Assembly: GCA_016780605.1 (NCBI GenBank)
Contig: JADHLS010000059.1
Span: forward strand, 1-12,720
Length of the DNA: 12,720 bases
Direction of reading: 5' to 3'
Source: Reyranella sp.
GTDB lineage: Bacteria; Pseudomonadota; Alphaproteobacteria; Reyranellales; Reyranellaceae
Made by a program: the position numbers and the translations under genes. Positions 6,038 through 12,583 of this stretch are shown piece by piece. A model generated the notes under the pieces. The model did not search any database. It was not told the origin of the DNA and saw nothing but the letters and a program-made list of their open reading frames with translations. Numbering within the stretch: position 1 is the first letter of the stretch; each line of letters starts with the position of its first letter.

Positions 6038-6813
6038 TGCGCTTCAAGAACAAGGTGGCGCTGATCACCGCGGCGGCCAACGGCATCGGCCGCGCCACCG
6101 CCGAGATCATGGCGCGCGAGGGTGCCATGGTGATCGCCGTCGACAACAACCAGGGCCGCCTCGACGAGGCGAAGTCGTCGCTGAAGCAGGCGGCGGCGAA
6201 GGGCGGCGGCAGGGTGCAGGGCGAGCTGGTCGACGCGCTCGACGCCACGCAGGTCGACAAGCTCATGGACCGCATTGCCGAGCAGCACGGCGGCATCGAC
6301 ATCCTGGTCAACGCGGTCGGCGGCAGCACGGTGATCGACAATCCGCGGGCGACGACCGAGCAGCTGAGCTTCGCCGACTGGCAGAAGCTCATCGCCTTCA
6401 ACCTCGACGCCACCTTCCTCTGCACCCATGCCGTCATCCCGGTGATGAAGCAGAAGCGCAGCGGCAAGATCGTCAACCTGGCCTCGATCGCAGGCCGTGG
6501 CTTGAGCTTCAACAGCTCCAGCGCCTATGCCGCGGCCAAGGGCGGCATCATCGCCTTCACCCGCAAGCTCGCCCACGAGCTCGGGCCCGACGGCATCAAC
6601 GTCAACGCCATCGCGCCCTCGATCACGCTCACGGAACGCATCCGTCCGCACTGGGACAAGCGCTCGCAGGCCTCGCAGGCCGAGGAGATCGAGCGGACGC
6701 CGCTGCGCCGCGTCGCCGAGGCGGCCGACCAGGCCAACGTGATCTGCTTCCTGGCCTCGTCCGACGCCGATTTCGTGACGGGGCTGACGATCGATGTGAC
6801 TGGCGGGGTGTAA
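6037..6813 (+). CDS. SDR family NAD(P)-dependent oxidoreductase
   Basis: A 258-residue classical short-chain dehydrogenase/reductase with a Rossmann fold. The cofactor loop is TAAANGIG (11-18). D36 at the end of the second strand (VIAVDNN) suggests NAD(H) rather than NADP(H). NAVGG (92-96) replaces the usual NNAG. The catalytic tetrad reads N122, S150, Y164 and K168 (YAAAK). The C-terminal SSDADFVTGLTIDVTGG is the normal substrate-loop end. The first Gly of TGxxxGxG is Ala here, a variant also known in DHRS6/BDH2-like SDRs. It likely oxidises a secondary alcohol or hydroxy acid to a ketone in the cytoplasm. The start is coupled to the EthD-like gene by TGATG. A 101-bp gap with a palindromic repeat follows before the next operon gene. 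Confidence 0.95.
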   Translation: MRFKNKVALITAAANGIGRATAEIMAREGAMVIAVDNNQGRLDEAKSSLKQAAAKGGGRVQGELVDALDATQVDKLMDRIAEQHGGIDILVNAVGGSTVIDNPRATTEQLSFADWQKLIAFNLDATFLCTHAVIPVMKQKRSGKIVNLASIAGRGLSFNSSSAYAAAKGGIIAFTRKLAHELGPDGINVNAIAPSITLTERIRPHWDKRSQASQAEEIERTPLRRVAEAADQANVICFLASSDADFVTGLTIDVTGGV

Positions 6814-6822
6814 CGCCCCTCT

Positions 6823-6897
6823 GTCATCCTGAGCGCAGCGAAGGATCTCATGCTGATTGCAAGCGGCGATGAGATCCTTCGCTGCGCTCAGGACGAC
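6823..6897. repeat. Palindromic intergenic repeat (GTCATCCTGAGC type)
   Basis: Arms 6823-6851 and 6869-6897 are 29-base reverse complements with a single mismatch, around a 17-base centre. The arm begins GTCATCCTGAGCGCAGCGAA and ends GGATCTCAT. This motif resembles a dispersed repeat I recall from the intergenic regions of many bacterial genomes. It lies between the SDR and beta-HAD genes, starts 9 bp after the SDR stop and ends 6 bp before the next ribosome binding site. As RNA it would be a very stable hairpin without a U-tract, so it may tune downstream expression or protect the upstream mRNA. Confidence 0.9.
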
Positions 6898-6914
6898 GGC
6901 AGATAGGAGGGAAC

Positions 6915-7814
6915 ATGGCCGGCAAGGTCGGATTCATCGGGCTCGGCGCCATGGGCGGACCGATGGCGCTCAATCTCGCGAAGGCCGGCCACAAGCTGGT
7001 GGTCCACGACATCGACCAGAGCAAGACCGCGGCGGTGCGCGCCAAGGGCGCCGAGCTCGCGGGCAATGCCGAGGCGGTGGCGGCCGCGGTCGATCGCACG
7101 ATCCTGATCGTCGAGACGACCGATCAGGCCCAGGAGGTGATCGCGGGCGAGCGCGGCATCATCAAGGGCGCCAAGGCCGGCCACATCGTGGTCTGCATGT
7201 CGACCATCGATCCTTTTGCGGCTCGCGCGCTCGCCGACCAGCTCAAGGCCAAGGGCATTGCCATGGTCGACGCGCCGGTGAGCGGCGGGACTGGCCGCGC
7301 GCAGTCGGGCGAGCTCTCGGTGATCGTGGGCGGTGACAGTGAGACGGTCGCCAGGTGCGAGGACCTGTTCAAGGCGATGGGCAATCGCACTTTCCATGTC
7401 GGTCCGCTGGGCAGCGGGCTCGCCATGAAGCTGGTCAACAACATGCTGGTGCAGGTGAATACCGTGGCCGTCGCCGAGGCGCTGGTGCTGGGCGTCAAGG
7501 CCGGGCTCGATCCGCAGACCATCTACGAGGTGGTCAAGGTCTCGACCGGCGCCAGCGCCGCCTGGGAGCTGCGCGTGCCTAGAATCCTCAAAGGCGACTA
7601 CGAGCCCGGCGGCACGATCGACATCTCCTACAAGGACCAGGAGCTGGAGACCGCCTTCGCCAAGCGCCTCGGCGTGCCGGTGCTGCTCGCGAATGTGAGC
7701 CAGCAGGTCTACCAGATGGCGCGTGCCCGCGGGCTCAACAAGGAAGACGGCTCGGCGGTGGTGAAGATCTTCGAGCAGATGGCCGGCGTGACGGTGAAGG
7801 GGGAGGGGAAATGA
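6915..7814 (+). CDS. NAD(P)-dependent beta-hydroxyacid dehydrogenase (3-hydroxyisobutyrate dehydrogenase family)
   Basis: A 299-residue beta-HAD family enzyme with an N-terminal Rossmann domain and a helical C-terminal domain. The cofactor motif GFIGLGAMGGPMA has G9-L-G11-A-M-G14. The substrate-binding motif is DAPVSGG (119-125). The catalytic lysine is K172 in GSGLAMKLVNN, with N176 following. These are the family signatures of 3-hydroxyisobutyrate and tartronate-semialdehyde (GarR-type) oxidoreductases. Length is typical. TAGGAGGG at 6904-6911 gives a strong start at ATG 6915. The stop overlaps the hydrolase start (ATGA, 7811-7814). It would oxidise a beta-hydroxy acid or reduce a semialdehyde; the exact substrate cannot be decided from sequence. 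The operon context suggests a late step in breakdown of a hydroxy acid. Confidence 0.95.
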   Translation: MAGKVGFIGLGAMGGPMALNLAKAGHKLVVHDIDQSKTAAVRAKGAELAGNAEAVAAAVDRTILIVETTDQAQEVIAGERGIIKGAKAGHIVVCMSTIDPFAARALADQLKAKGIAMVDAPVSGGTGRAQSGELSVIVGGDSETVARCEDLFKAMGNRTFHVGPLGSGLAMKLVNNMLVQVNTVAVAEALVLGVKAGLDPQTIYEVVKVSTGASAAWELRVPRILKGDYEPGGTIDISYKDQELETAFAKRLGVPVLLANVSQQVYQMARARGLNKEDGSAVVKIFEQMAGVTVKGEGK

Positions 7815-8500
7815 CCACGTTCGTGCTGATCCACGGCGCCTATCAGGGCGGCTGGATCTGGAAACCCACCGTCGAGCAGCTTCTGGCCAAAGGTCATCGC
7901 GTGTTCGCGCCGACGCTGGATGGCTGCGCCGAGCGCAAGGGCCAGGTGCGGGCCGGCATCACGACGGAGAGCCACGCCGAGGAGGTCGCCAGCTTCCTGT
8001 TCTATGAAGACCTCAAGGACGTCGTGCTGGCCGGCACCAGCACGGGCGGCATGGTGATGGCGCGTGCGGCCGAGCTCGCGCGCGAGCGCGTGGCGCGCGT
8101 GGTCTTCGCCGATGCCTTGGCTCTCATGAACGGCGAGGCGCTGCCCGACATCGTGAAGCGGCCGACGGCGGTCAACACCGAGCTGACCAGCGGGCCCTCG
8201 AAGCAGGACTTCGAGAATCGCCTGTTCAAGGATCTCGATCCGACGCTGCGGGCCTGGGCCATCGAGCGCTGCACCATGCATCCCATCGCCGCCATGACCC
8301 AGCCGGTCAAGCTCGAGCGCTTCTGGGATCTGCCATGGAACGCCACGGTGATCTGGTGCAAGCAGAGCACCAATCCGCCGGTCGCTCATCAGCGCCGGGC
8401 CTGCGAGCGGCTCAAGGGCCGCTGGCACGAGCTCGATACCGGGCATTATCCCATGCTGAGCGAGCCCGCGGCGCTGGCGCGCCTGATCGCGGAAGGATGA
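7811..8500 (+). CDS. Alpha/beta fold hydrolase
   Basis: A 229-residue alpha/beta hydrolase of the compact, cap-poor type seen in methyl-esterase and hydroxynitrile-lyase-like enzymes. The N-terminal FVLIHGAYQGGW (4-15) carries the oxyanion HG. The nucleophile elbow is GTSTGG with S77. The catalytic histidine is probably H212 in DTGHYPMLSEP. The third residue may be D101 (FADAL) or an acid further on. APTLDGCAERKG (33-44) matches the loop of this subgroup. There is no signal peptide. Translation starts at the ATGA overlap with the beta-HAD stop, and a purine-rich GGGGAGGGG precedes it. It likely cleaves an ester or lactone intermediate; substrate unknown. It ends 5 bp before the amidohydrolase start chosen here. 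Confidence 0.93.
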   Translation: MTTFVLIHGAYQGGWIWKPTVEQLLAKGHRVFAPTLDGCAERKGQVRAGITTESHAEEVASFLFYEDLKDVVLAGTSTGGMVMARAAELARERVARVVFADALALMNGEALPDIVKRPTAVNTELTSGPSKQDFENRLFKDLDPTLRAWAIERCTMHPIAAMTQPVKLERFWDLPWNATVIWCKQSTNPPVAHQRRACERLKGRWHELDTGHYPMLSEPAALARLIAEG

Positions 8501-8505
8501 GCACC

Positions 8506-9600
8506 ATGGCCATCAACGAGAGCGCCACCGGCCTCGGCTCGATGTTCCAGGGCAATCGCAAGCCCAACGCCTTCGGCCGCATCTTCAAGCCCGACGACGC
8601 CTGGCTCGCCAAGGCGCCGGCCGAGCCGATCCTCGAGCCGGAGCTCGCGATCGTTGACACCCATCATCACCTGTGGGACCTGCCGGGTTACCGCTATCTG
8701 CTCGACGAGCTGCTGGCCGATCTCAACACCGGCCACAAGATCGTGGCGACGGTGTTCGAGGAATGTCGCTCGATGTACCGCGCCCACGGTCCAGACGAAA
8801 TGAAGCCGGTGGGCGAAGTCGAGTTCGTGGCCGGCGTCGCCGCCATGAGCGACAGTGGCCGCTACGGCCCGGCGCGCATCTGCCGCGGTATCGTGGGCTA
8901 TGCCGACCTGACTCTGGGCGACCGCGCCGCCGCGGTGCTGGAGGCCGAGATCGAGACGGGCGGCGGACGTTTCCGCGGCGTGCGTCATTCCGGCGGCTGG
9001 GATGCCGATCCGGTCATCGGCAACAGCCACGGGGTGTCGGGGCCGGGCGAGTACATGCGTCCGGACTTCCGCGCCGGCCTGAGACAGCTCGCGAGACTTG
9101 GATTGGTGCTCGATGCCTGGGTATTCCATCCGCAGCTCGGCGAGGTAGTCGATCTCGCGCAGGCCTTCCCCGATGCCGGCATCGTCATGTGTCACATGGG
9201 TGGACCGCTGGGCTATGGCCCTTATGCCGGCAAGAAGGACGAGGTCTTCGCCGACTGGAAGGCGTCCATGACCAAGCTCGCGGCCTGTCCCAACGTGTCG
9301 GTGAAGCTCGGCGGCATCACCATGCGGGCGGCGGCCTACGACTACATGACGCTGCCGGCGCCGCCCTCGTCGGAGGAACTCGCCAAGGCATGGGGTCCCT
9401 ACGTGAAGACCTGCATCGACCTGTTCGGTCCCGAGCGGTGCATGGTCGAGAGCAATTATCCGGTCGAGAAGATGGGAATCGGCATGGCGGCGTTGTGGAA
9501 CACCTTTAAGCGGTTGACCGCTGGTGCCTCCGCCGATGAAAAGAGAGCCATCTTCAGCGGTACGGCCAACCGGGTCTATCGTCTGGGCTTGACGGAGTAG
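8506..9600 (+). CDS. Amidohydrolase family protein (COG3618, lactonase-like)
   Basis: A 364-residue TIM-barrel amidohydrolase (PF04909) of the COG3618 type, which includes fuconolactonase- and pyrone-lactonase-like hydrolases. Motifs in order: IVDTHHHLWDLPGYRYL (49-65) with H53 and H55, FRGVRHSGGW (156-165), WVFHPQ (205-210) with H208, MCHMGGPLGYGPYAG (228-242) with H230, ESNYPVEKMG (315-324), and the usual end SGTANRVYRL. The late active-site aspartate of metal-dependent relatives (SDWP) is Asn317 here, so metal independence is possible, as known for some lactonases of this group. The start is chosen at ATG 8506, with AGGA 8 bases upstream; ATG 8497, giving an ATGA overlap with the hydrolase stop and three more residues, is the alternative. 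It is probably a lactone or ester hydrolase. Confidence 0.92.
   Translation: MAINESATGLGSMFQGNRKPNAFGRIFKPDDAWLAKAPAEPILEPELAIVDTHHHLWDLPGYRYLLDELLADLNTGHKIVATVFEECRSMYRAHGPDEMKPVGEVEFVAGVAAMSDSGRYGPARICRGIVGYADLTLGDRAAAVLEAEIETGGGRFRGVRHSGGWDADPVIGNSHGVSGPGEYMRPDFRAGLRQLARLGLVLDAWVFHPQLGEVVDLAQAFPDAGIVMCHMGGPLGYGPYAGKKDEVFADWKASMTKLAACPNVSVKLGGITMRAAAYDYMTLPAPPSSEELAKAWGPYVKTCIDLFGPERCMVESNYPVEKMGIGMAALWNTFKRLTAGASADEKRAIFSGTANRVYRLGLTE
9594..9597 (+). promoter_or_regulatory. Ribosome binding site supporting a TTG start
   Basis: GGAG, inside the last codons of the amidohydrolase gene, lies 7 bases before TTG 9605-9607. No in-frame ATG occurs before about 9778, far inside the mature protein, so TTG is the start. 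Confidence 0.7.
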
Positions 9601-9604
9601 CCGC

Positions 9605-10597
9605 TTGGCTAAAGGCATCGCAAGGCGCCAGGTCGCGTCCGCGCTGGCGGGAGCGCCCTTGTTCTGGTCATTCGCCGCGCGCGGCCAGACGGCGGGCAAG
9701 GCCGCCCGGATCGGCTTTCTCTACCCGGGCGTTGCGAGTGTCACGCCAACGCGCATCGTCGCTCTGCGCGAAGGCATGGCGGCGGTGAACTACGCCAATG
9801 CCGAACGCGTCGAGGTCGTGGTGCGGGCCTCCGAAGGCGATCCGACCAAGCTGCCGTCGCTTGCCGCCGGGCTCGTCGATGGCAAAGTCGACGTCATCCT
9901 GGCCATAAGCCCGTCGGCTGTCGCCGCCGCCAAGGCTGCCACCACGATGCTGCCCATTGTCGCCAACGATCTCGAGAGCGATCCCATCCGCAGCGGCTTC
10001 GTGACCAGCCTGGCGCGGCCTGGCGGCAACATCACCGGCGTGTTTTCCGACTTTCCCGACTTCGGCATGAAGTGGCTGGAGCTCCTGAAGGAGGCGCTTC
10101 CGGCGCTGGTGCACGTTGTCGCCTTCTGGGATCCGGCCACCGGCCCCACCCAGCTCGCGGCGGTGAAGGCGGCCGGCGAGCTGCTGAAGGTCGCGATATC
10201 CGTGGTCGAGGTGCCCTCGATCGCCGAGCTGCAGCGTGCCTTTGCCAACGCCGACGAGCTCCACCCCGAAGCCGTGGTCGTCCTTTCCTCGCCGATCTTC
10301 GGTACCAATCCCAAGCTGATCGCCGACCTCGCCCTTGCCCATCGCATCCCGATCGCCACGCTGTTCTCGGAGATCGCACGGGCGGGCGGCCTGATGTCCT
10401 ACGGGCCGAACCTGCTCGGCACCTTCGTGCAGACCGGCACGATGGTCGGCAAGATCCTGCAGGGCGCCAAGCCCGCCGACCTGCCGGTCGAACGGCCGAC
10501 CAAGTTCGAGCTGTTGATCAACGCCGCCACGGCCAAGGCGCTGGGCCTCACCCTGCCCACCGCCGTCCTGCTGCGCGCCGACGACGTGATCGAGTGA
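9605..10597 (+). CDS. ABC transporter substrate-binding protein (PF04392 type), exported
   Basis: A 330-residue periplasmic binding protein of the ABC_sub_bind (TrpX-like) family. The N-terminus holds a twin arginine (R7-R8) followed by a hydrophobic stretch and FAARGQ, a typical signal sequence of this family, with cleavage probably near residues 27-28. The first mature strand is RIGFLYPG. PGGNITGVFSDFPDFGMKWLELLKEALP (about residues 139-166) is the usual hinge-side signature. It starts with TTG, 4 bp after the amidohydrolase stop, so it is the last gene of the operon. No permease or ATPase is seen in the window, so it is an orphan binding protein here. It may deliver the pathway substrate to a transporter encoded elsewhere or act as a sensor. 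The ligand is unknown. Confidence 0.9.
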   Translation: MAKGIARRQVASALAGAPLFWSFAARGQTAGKAARIGFLYPGVASVTPTRIVALREGMAAVNYANAERVEVVVRASEGDPTKLPSLAAGLVDGKVDVILAISPSAVAAAKAATTMLPIVANDLESDPIRSGFVTSLARPGGNITGVFSDFPDFGMKWLELLKEALPALVHVVAFWDPATGPTQLAAVKAAGELLKVAISVVEVPSIAELQRAFANADELHPEAVVVLSSPIFGTNPKLIADLALAHRIPIATLFSEIARAGGLMSYGPNLLGTFVQTGTMVGKILQGAKPADLPVERPTKFELLINAATAKALGLTLPTAVLLRADDVIE

Positions 10598-10604
10598 CCT
10601 CCGT

Positions 10605-11474
10605 CTAGGCCGCGAGCTTCACCAGCTTCTCGATCTCGGGCATGCGCTCGTCGACCTTGTCGGCGCGCTGGCTGCCGAGGTTCGGGATCAGCCGGTGCAC
10701 GCCGAGATCCGCATACTGCTTTACGTGATCCGGCGTCATGGCGGCCGGCGGCGTGATGATGATCTCGTACGTCGCCCCGCGCTTGCGGCCGGCCTTGGCG
10801 AAGGCGGCGTCGAGCTTGGTGAGCATGCCCTTGGTGCGCGCCGGATCGAGGTTGAAGCCGTACCAGCCGGCGCCGAACTTCACGGCGCGGTCGAACGCGG
10901 CGTCGGCATAGCCGCCGACGATGATCGGCACGTGCGGCTTCTGGATCGGCTTGGGATCGAGCCGCATGGTCTCGAACTTCACCCACTTGCCGGAATAGTT
11001 CACCACCGGCTCGGTCCACAGGCGGCGCATGACCTCGAGGAACTCATCGCAGCGCTTGCCGCGATCCTCCCAGCGATAGCCGCAGGCCTCGACCTCCTCC
11101 TTGTTCCAGCCGACTCCGATGCCGAAGTCGATGCGCCCGTCGGTCAGCCAGTCGAGGGTGCACATCTCCTTGGCCGTGTAGATCGGGTTGCGCTGCGGCA
11201 CCAGCGCGACGCCGGTACCCAGCCGCACCTTGCTGGTGGCCGAGGCGAGGAACCCGAAGGTTGCCGTGACGTCGAGCATGCCGCCGCCCTCGGGCACCGG
11301 GATGCGGCCGTCCTTGGAGCCCGGATAGCCGTAGGTGTTCTTGTCGAACAGGGCGACGTGCTCGCCCATCCAGATCGAGTCGAGCCCCATGTTCTCGGCG
11401 CGTTTGCCGAATTCCTTGATCATCCTGGGCGTCGCCAAGGGCGACATGAAGGTCGCGAAGACTCCGACTTTCAT
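10605..11474 (-). CDS. LLM class oxidoreductase, TIGR03619/Rv2161c-like
   Basis: A 289-residue LLM protein with MKVGVFATFM, MGLDSIWMGEHVALF (29-43), VRLGTGVALVPQRNPIYTAKE (83-103), GRIDFGIGVGWNKEEVEACG (113-132) and VPIIVGGYADAAF. It is a paralogue of the gene at 4766-5617, sharing the QR-x-PI-x-TAK and GWNxxE motifs and similar length. The start at CAT 11472-11474 is preceded by GAGGAGG (11487-11481), which shares a base with the stop codon of the upstream LLM gene, so the two are one transcript. It converges with the binding-protein gene with a 7-bp gap and no visible terminator. Family members are annotated as F420-dependent; the cofactor here is not proven. Residues in the substrate pocket do not identify a substrate. 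Confidence 0.93.
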   Translation of the reverse strand: MKVGVFATFMSPLATPRMIKEFGKRAENMGLDSIWMGEHVALFDKNTYGYPGSKDGRIPVPEGGGMLDVTATFGFLASATSKVRLGTGVALVPQRNPIYTAKEMCTLDWLTDGRIDFGIGVGWNKEEVEACGYRWEDRGKRCDEFLEVMRRLWTEPVVNYSGKWVKFETMRLDPKPIQKPHVPIIVGGYADAAFDRAVKFGAGWYGFNLDPARTKGMLTKLDAAFAKAGRKRGATYEIIITPPAAMTPDHVKQYADLGVHRLIPNLGSQRADKVDERMPEIEKLVKLAA

Positions 11475-11486
11475 GGGTGGCCTCCT

Positions 11487-12524
11487 CTAGTTGAGCCGCG
11501 CTGCCTCGGCCATCACCTCGATTGCTTCGGGCTGGCGCGAACGGACGCTGATGGTGTCGGCGCCGCAATCCTCCCAGGCACGGTAGCGCTCGCGAATGCG
11601 CTGCGCCGGCCCGACGAGAGATTTCATGTCGACCCATTCGTCGGGCACGGCCGCGATCGCCTCGTCCTTGCGGTGGGCGAGGTACAGCTCCTGGATGCGC
11701 TTGGCGGCATCGCCGAAGCCGCGCCGCACCATGATGTCGTTGTGGAAGTTCTTGTTCTTGTGGCCCATGCCGCCGACATAGAGCGCCACTTCGGGCTTCA
11801 GCCTGGCCAGCGCCGCCCTCACATCGTTCTCGACCTCGACATGCACGGAAGCGACGATCGAGAAATCCTTCATGCTCTTGCCGTTGCCGGCGCGCTTGAA
11901 TCCTTCCTCGAGCCACGGCCGGTACTCGTCCATGGCGCCCGGCATGAAGCCCATGGGCAGCCAGCCGTCGGCAACCTCGGCGGTGAGCTTGACCGTCGAT
12001 TCGTTGCCGGTCGCGAGATAGATCGGGATGTCGGGGTTCATGTGCAGGATCGACTTCAGCGGCTTGCCGATGCCCATGGCGCCGGGGCCGGTGTAGGGCA
12101 GCGCAATCTCCTTGCCGTCGTGGCTGACCGGGCCCTCGCGCTTGAAGATCTTGCGCATGATCGTGACGTAGTCGCGCATGCGGTAGTAGGGCTTGCCCCA
12201 CGGCTGGCCGTACCAGCCCTCGACGATCTGCGGGCCCGAGACACCGAGGCCGGCGATGAAGCGCCCGCCGCCCGCCATGGCGTCGACCGTGGCGGCCGAC
12301 ATCGCGGCATTGGCCGGCGTGCGCGCCGCCAGCTGCATGATGCCGGTGCCGAGCTTGATGCGTTGGGTAAGCGCGGCGAGATAGGCGAGCGGGGTGACCG
12401 CGTCCGAGCCATAGGCCTCGGCGGTCCACACCGAATCGTAGCCCAGCTCCTCGGCGCGCTGCACCAGCTTGACCGGGATGTCGAGTTGCGCGCGCGAATA
12501 GCCGATCGACAGGCCCAATTTCAT
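11487..12524 (-). CDS. LLM class oxidoreductase, TIGR03559/Rv3520c-like
   Basis: A 345-residue LLM protein of a third subfamily. It has MKLGLSIGYS, LGYDSVWTAEAYGSDAVTPL (27-46) with EAYG in place of the EHH motif, IKLGTGIMQLAARTP (56-70), GRFIAGLGVSGPQIVEGWYG (87-106) and a later PIYLATGNES strand. The GLGVSGPQxVEGW signature is the one I associate with the Rv3520c group, annotated as F420-dependent. The frame extends upstream to 12590, but GGAGGA (12537-12532) lies 7 bases before ATG 12524, which also matches family N-termini. It is the first gene of a two-gene minus-strand operon; 12 bp separate it from the second LLM gene. It diverges from another LLM gene across 59 bp. Cofactor and substrate are unknown. 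Confidence 0.93.
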   Translation of the reverse strand: MKLGLSIGYSRAQLDIPVKLVQRAEELGYDSVWTAEAYGSDAVTPLAYLAALTQRIKLGTGIMQLAARTPANAAMSAATVDAMAGGGRFIAGLGVSGPQIVEGWYGQPWGKPYYRMRDYVTIMRKIFKREGPVSHDGKEIALPYTGPGAMGIGKPLKSILHMNPDIPIYLATGNESTVKLTAEVADGWLPMGFMPGAMDEYRPWLEEGFKRAGNGKSMKDFSIVASVHVEVENDVRAALARLKPEVALYVGGMGHKNKNFHNDIMVRRGFGDAAKRIQELYLAHRKDEAIAAVPDEWVDMKSLVGPAQRIRERYRAWEDCGADTISVRSRQPEAIEVMAEAARLN

Positions 12525-12583
12525 TGCCGTTTCCTCCGCAGGGCGCGCACTATACCAACAACGCTGAAGCCAAAGGAAACGCC
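12525..12583. promoter_or_regulatory. Divergent promoter region between two LLM genes
   Basis: This 59-bp gap must serve two divergent LLM transcripts unless a promoter lies inside the genes. The minus strand shows TATAGT (12554-12549), a good -10 match 24 bp before ATG 12524; the -35 is weak. The same TATA core, read on the plus strand as TATACC (12551-12556), could serve the other gene, so the two promoters may compete. The ribosome binding sites are GGAGGA (12537-12532, minus) and AAGGAAA (12573-12579, plus). Confidence 0.45.

Noticed and set aside
6069..6092. Ala in place of the first Gly in the SDR cofactor motif (TAAANGIG) as a sign of inactivation
   Set aside because: The same variant occurs in active DHRS6/BDH2-like SDRs, and the catalytic tetrad is intact.
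1499..6897. The three palindromes as a CRISPR array or as ends of one transposon
   Set aside because: They differ in sequence, are not regularly spaced, flank no transposase, and contain no repeat-spacer pattern.
8446..9699. 417-codon open frame on the minus strand across the amidohydrolase gene
   Set aside because: It lies fully antisense to a gene with clear family motifs, and its translation is the Arg/His/Ala-rich sequence expected from a high-GC shadow frame.
10598..10604. Terminator between the convergent binding-protein and LLM genes
   Set aside because: The gap is 7 bp and shows no stem or T-tract; transcripts probably overlap here.
11044..12429. 461-codon minus-strand frame overlapping both LLM genes of the right-hand operon
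   Set aside because: It is the frame-shifted reading of two well-supported LLM genes and gives Arg/Gly-rich sequence.
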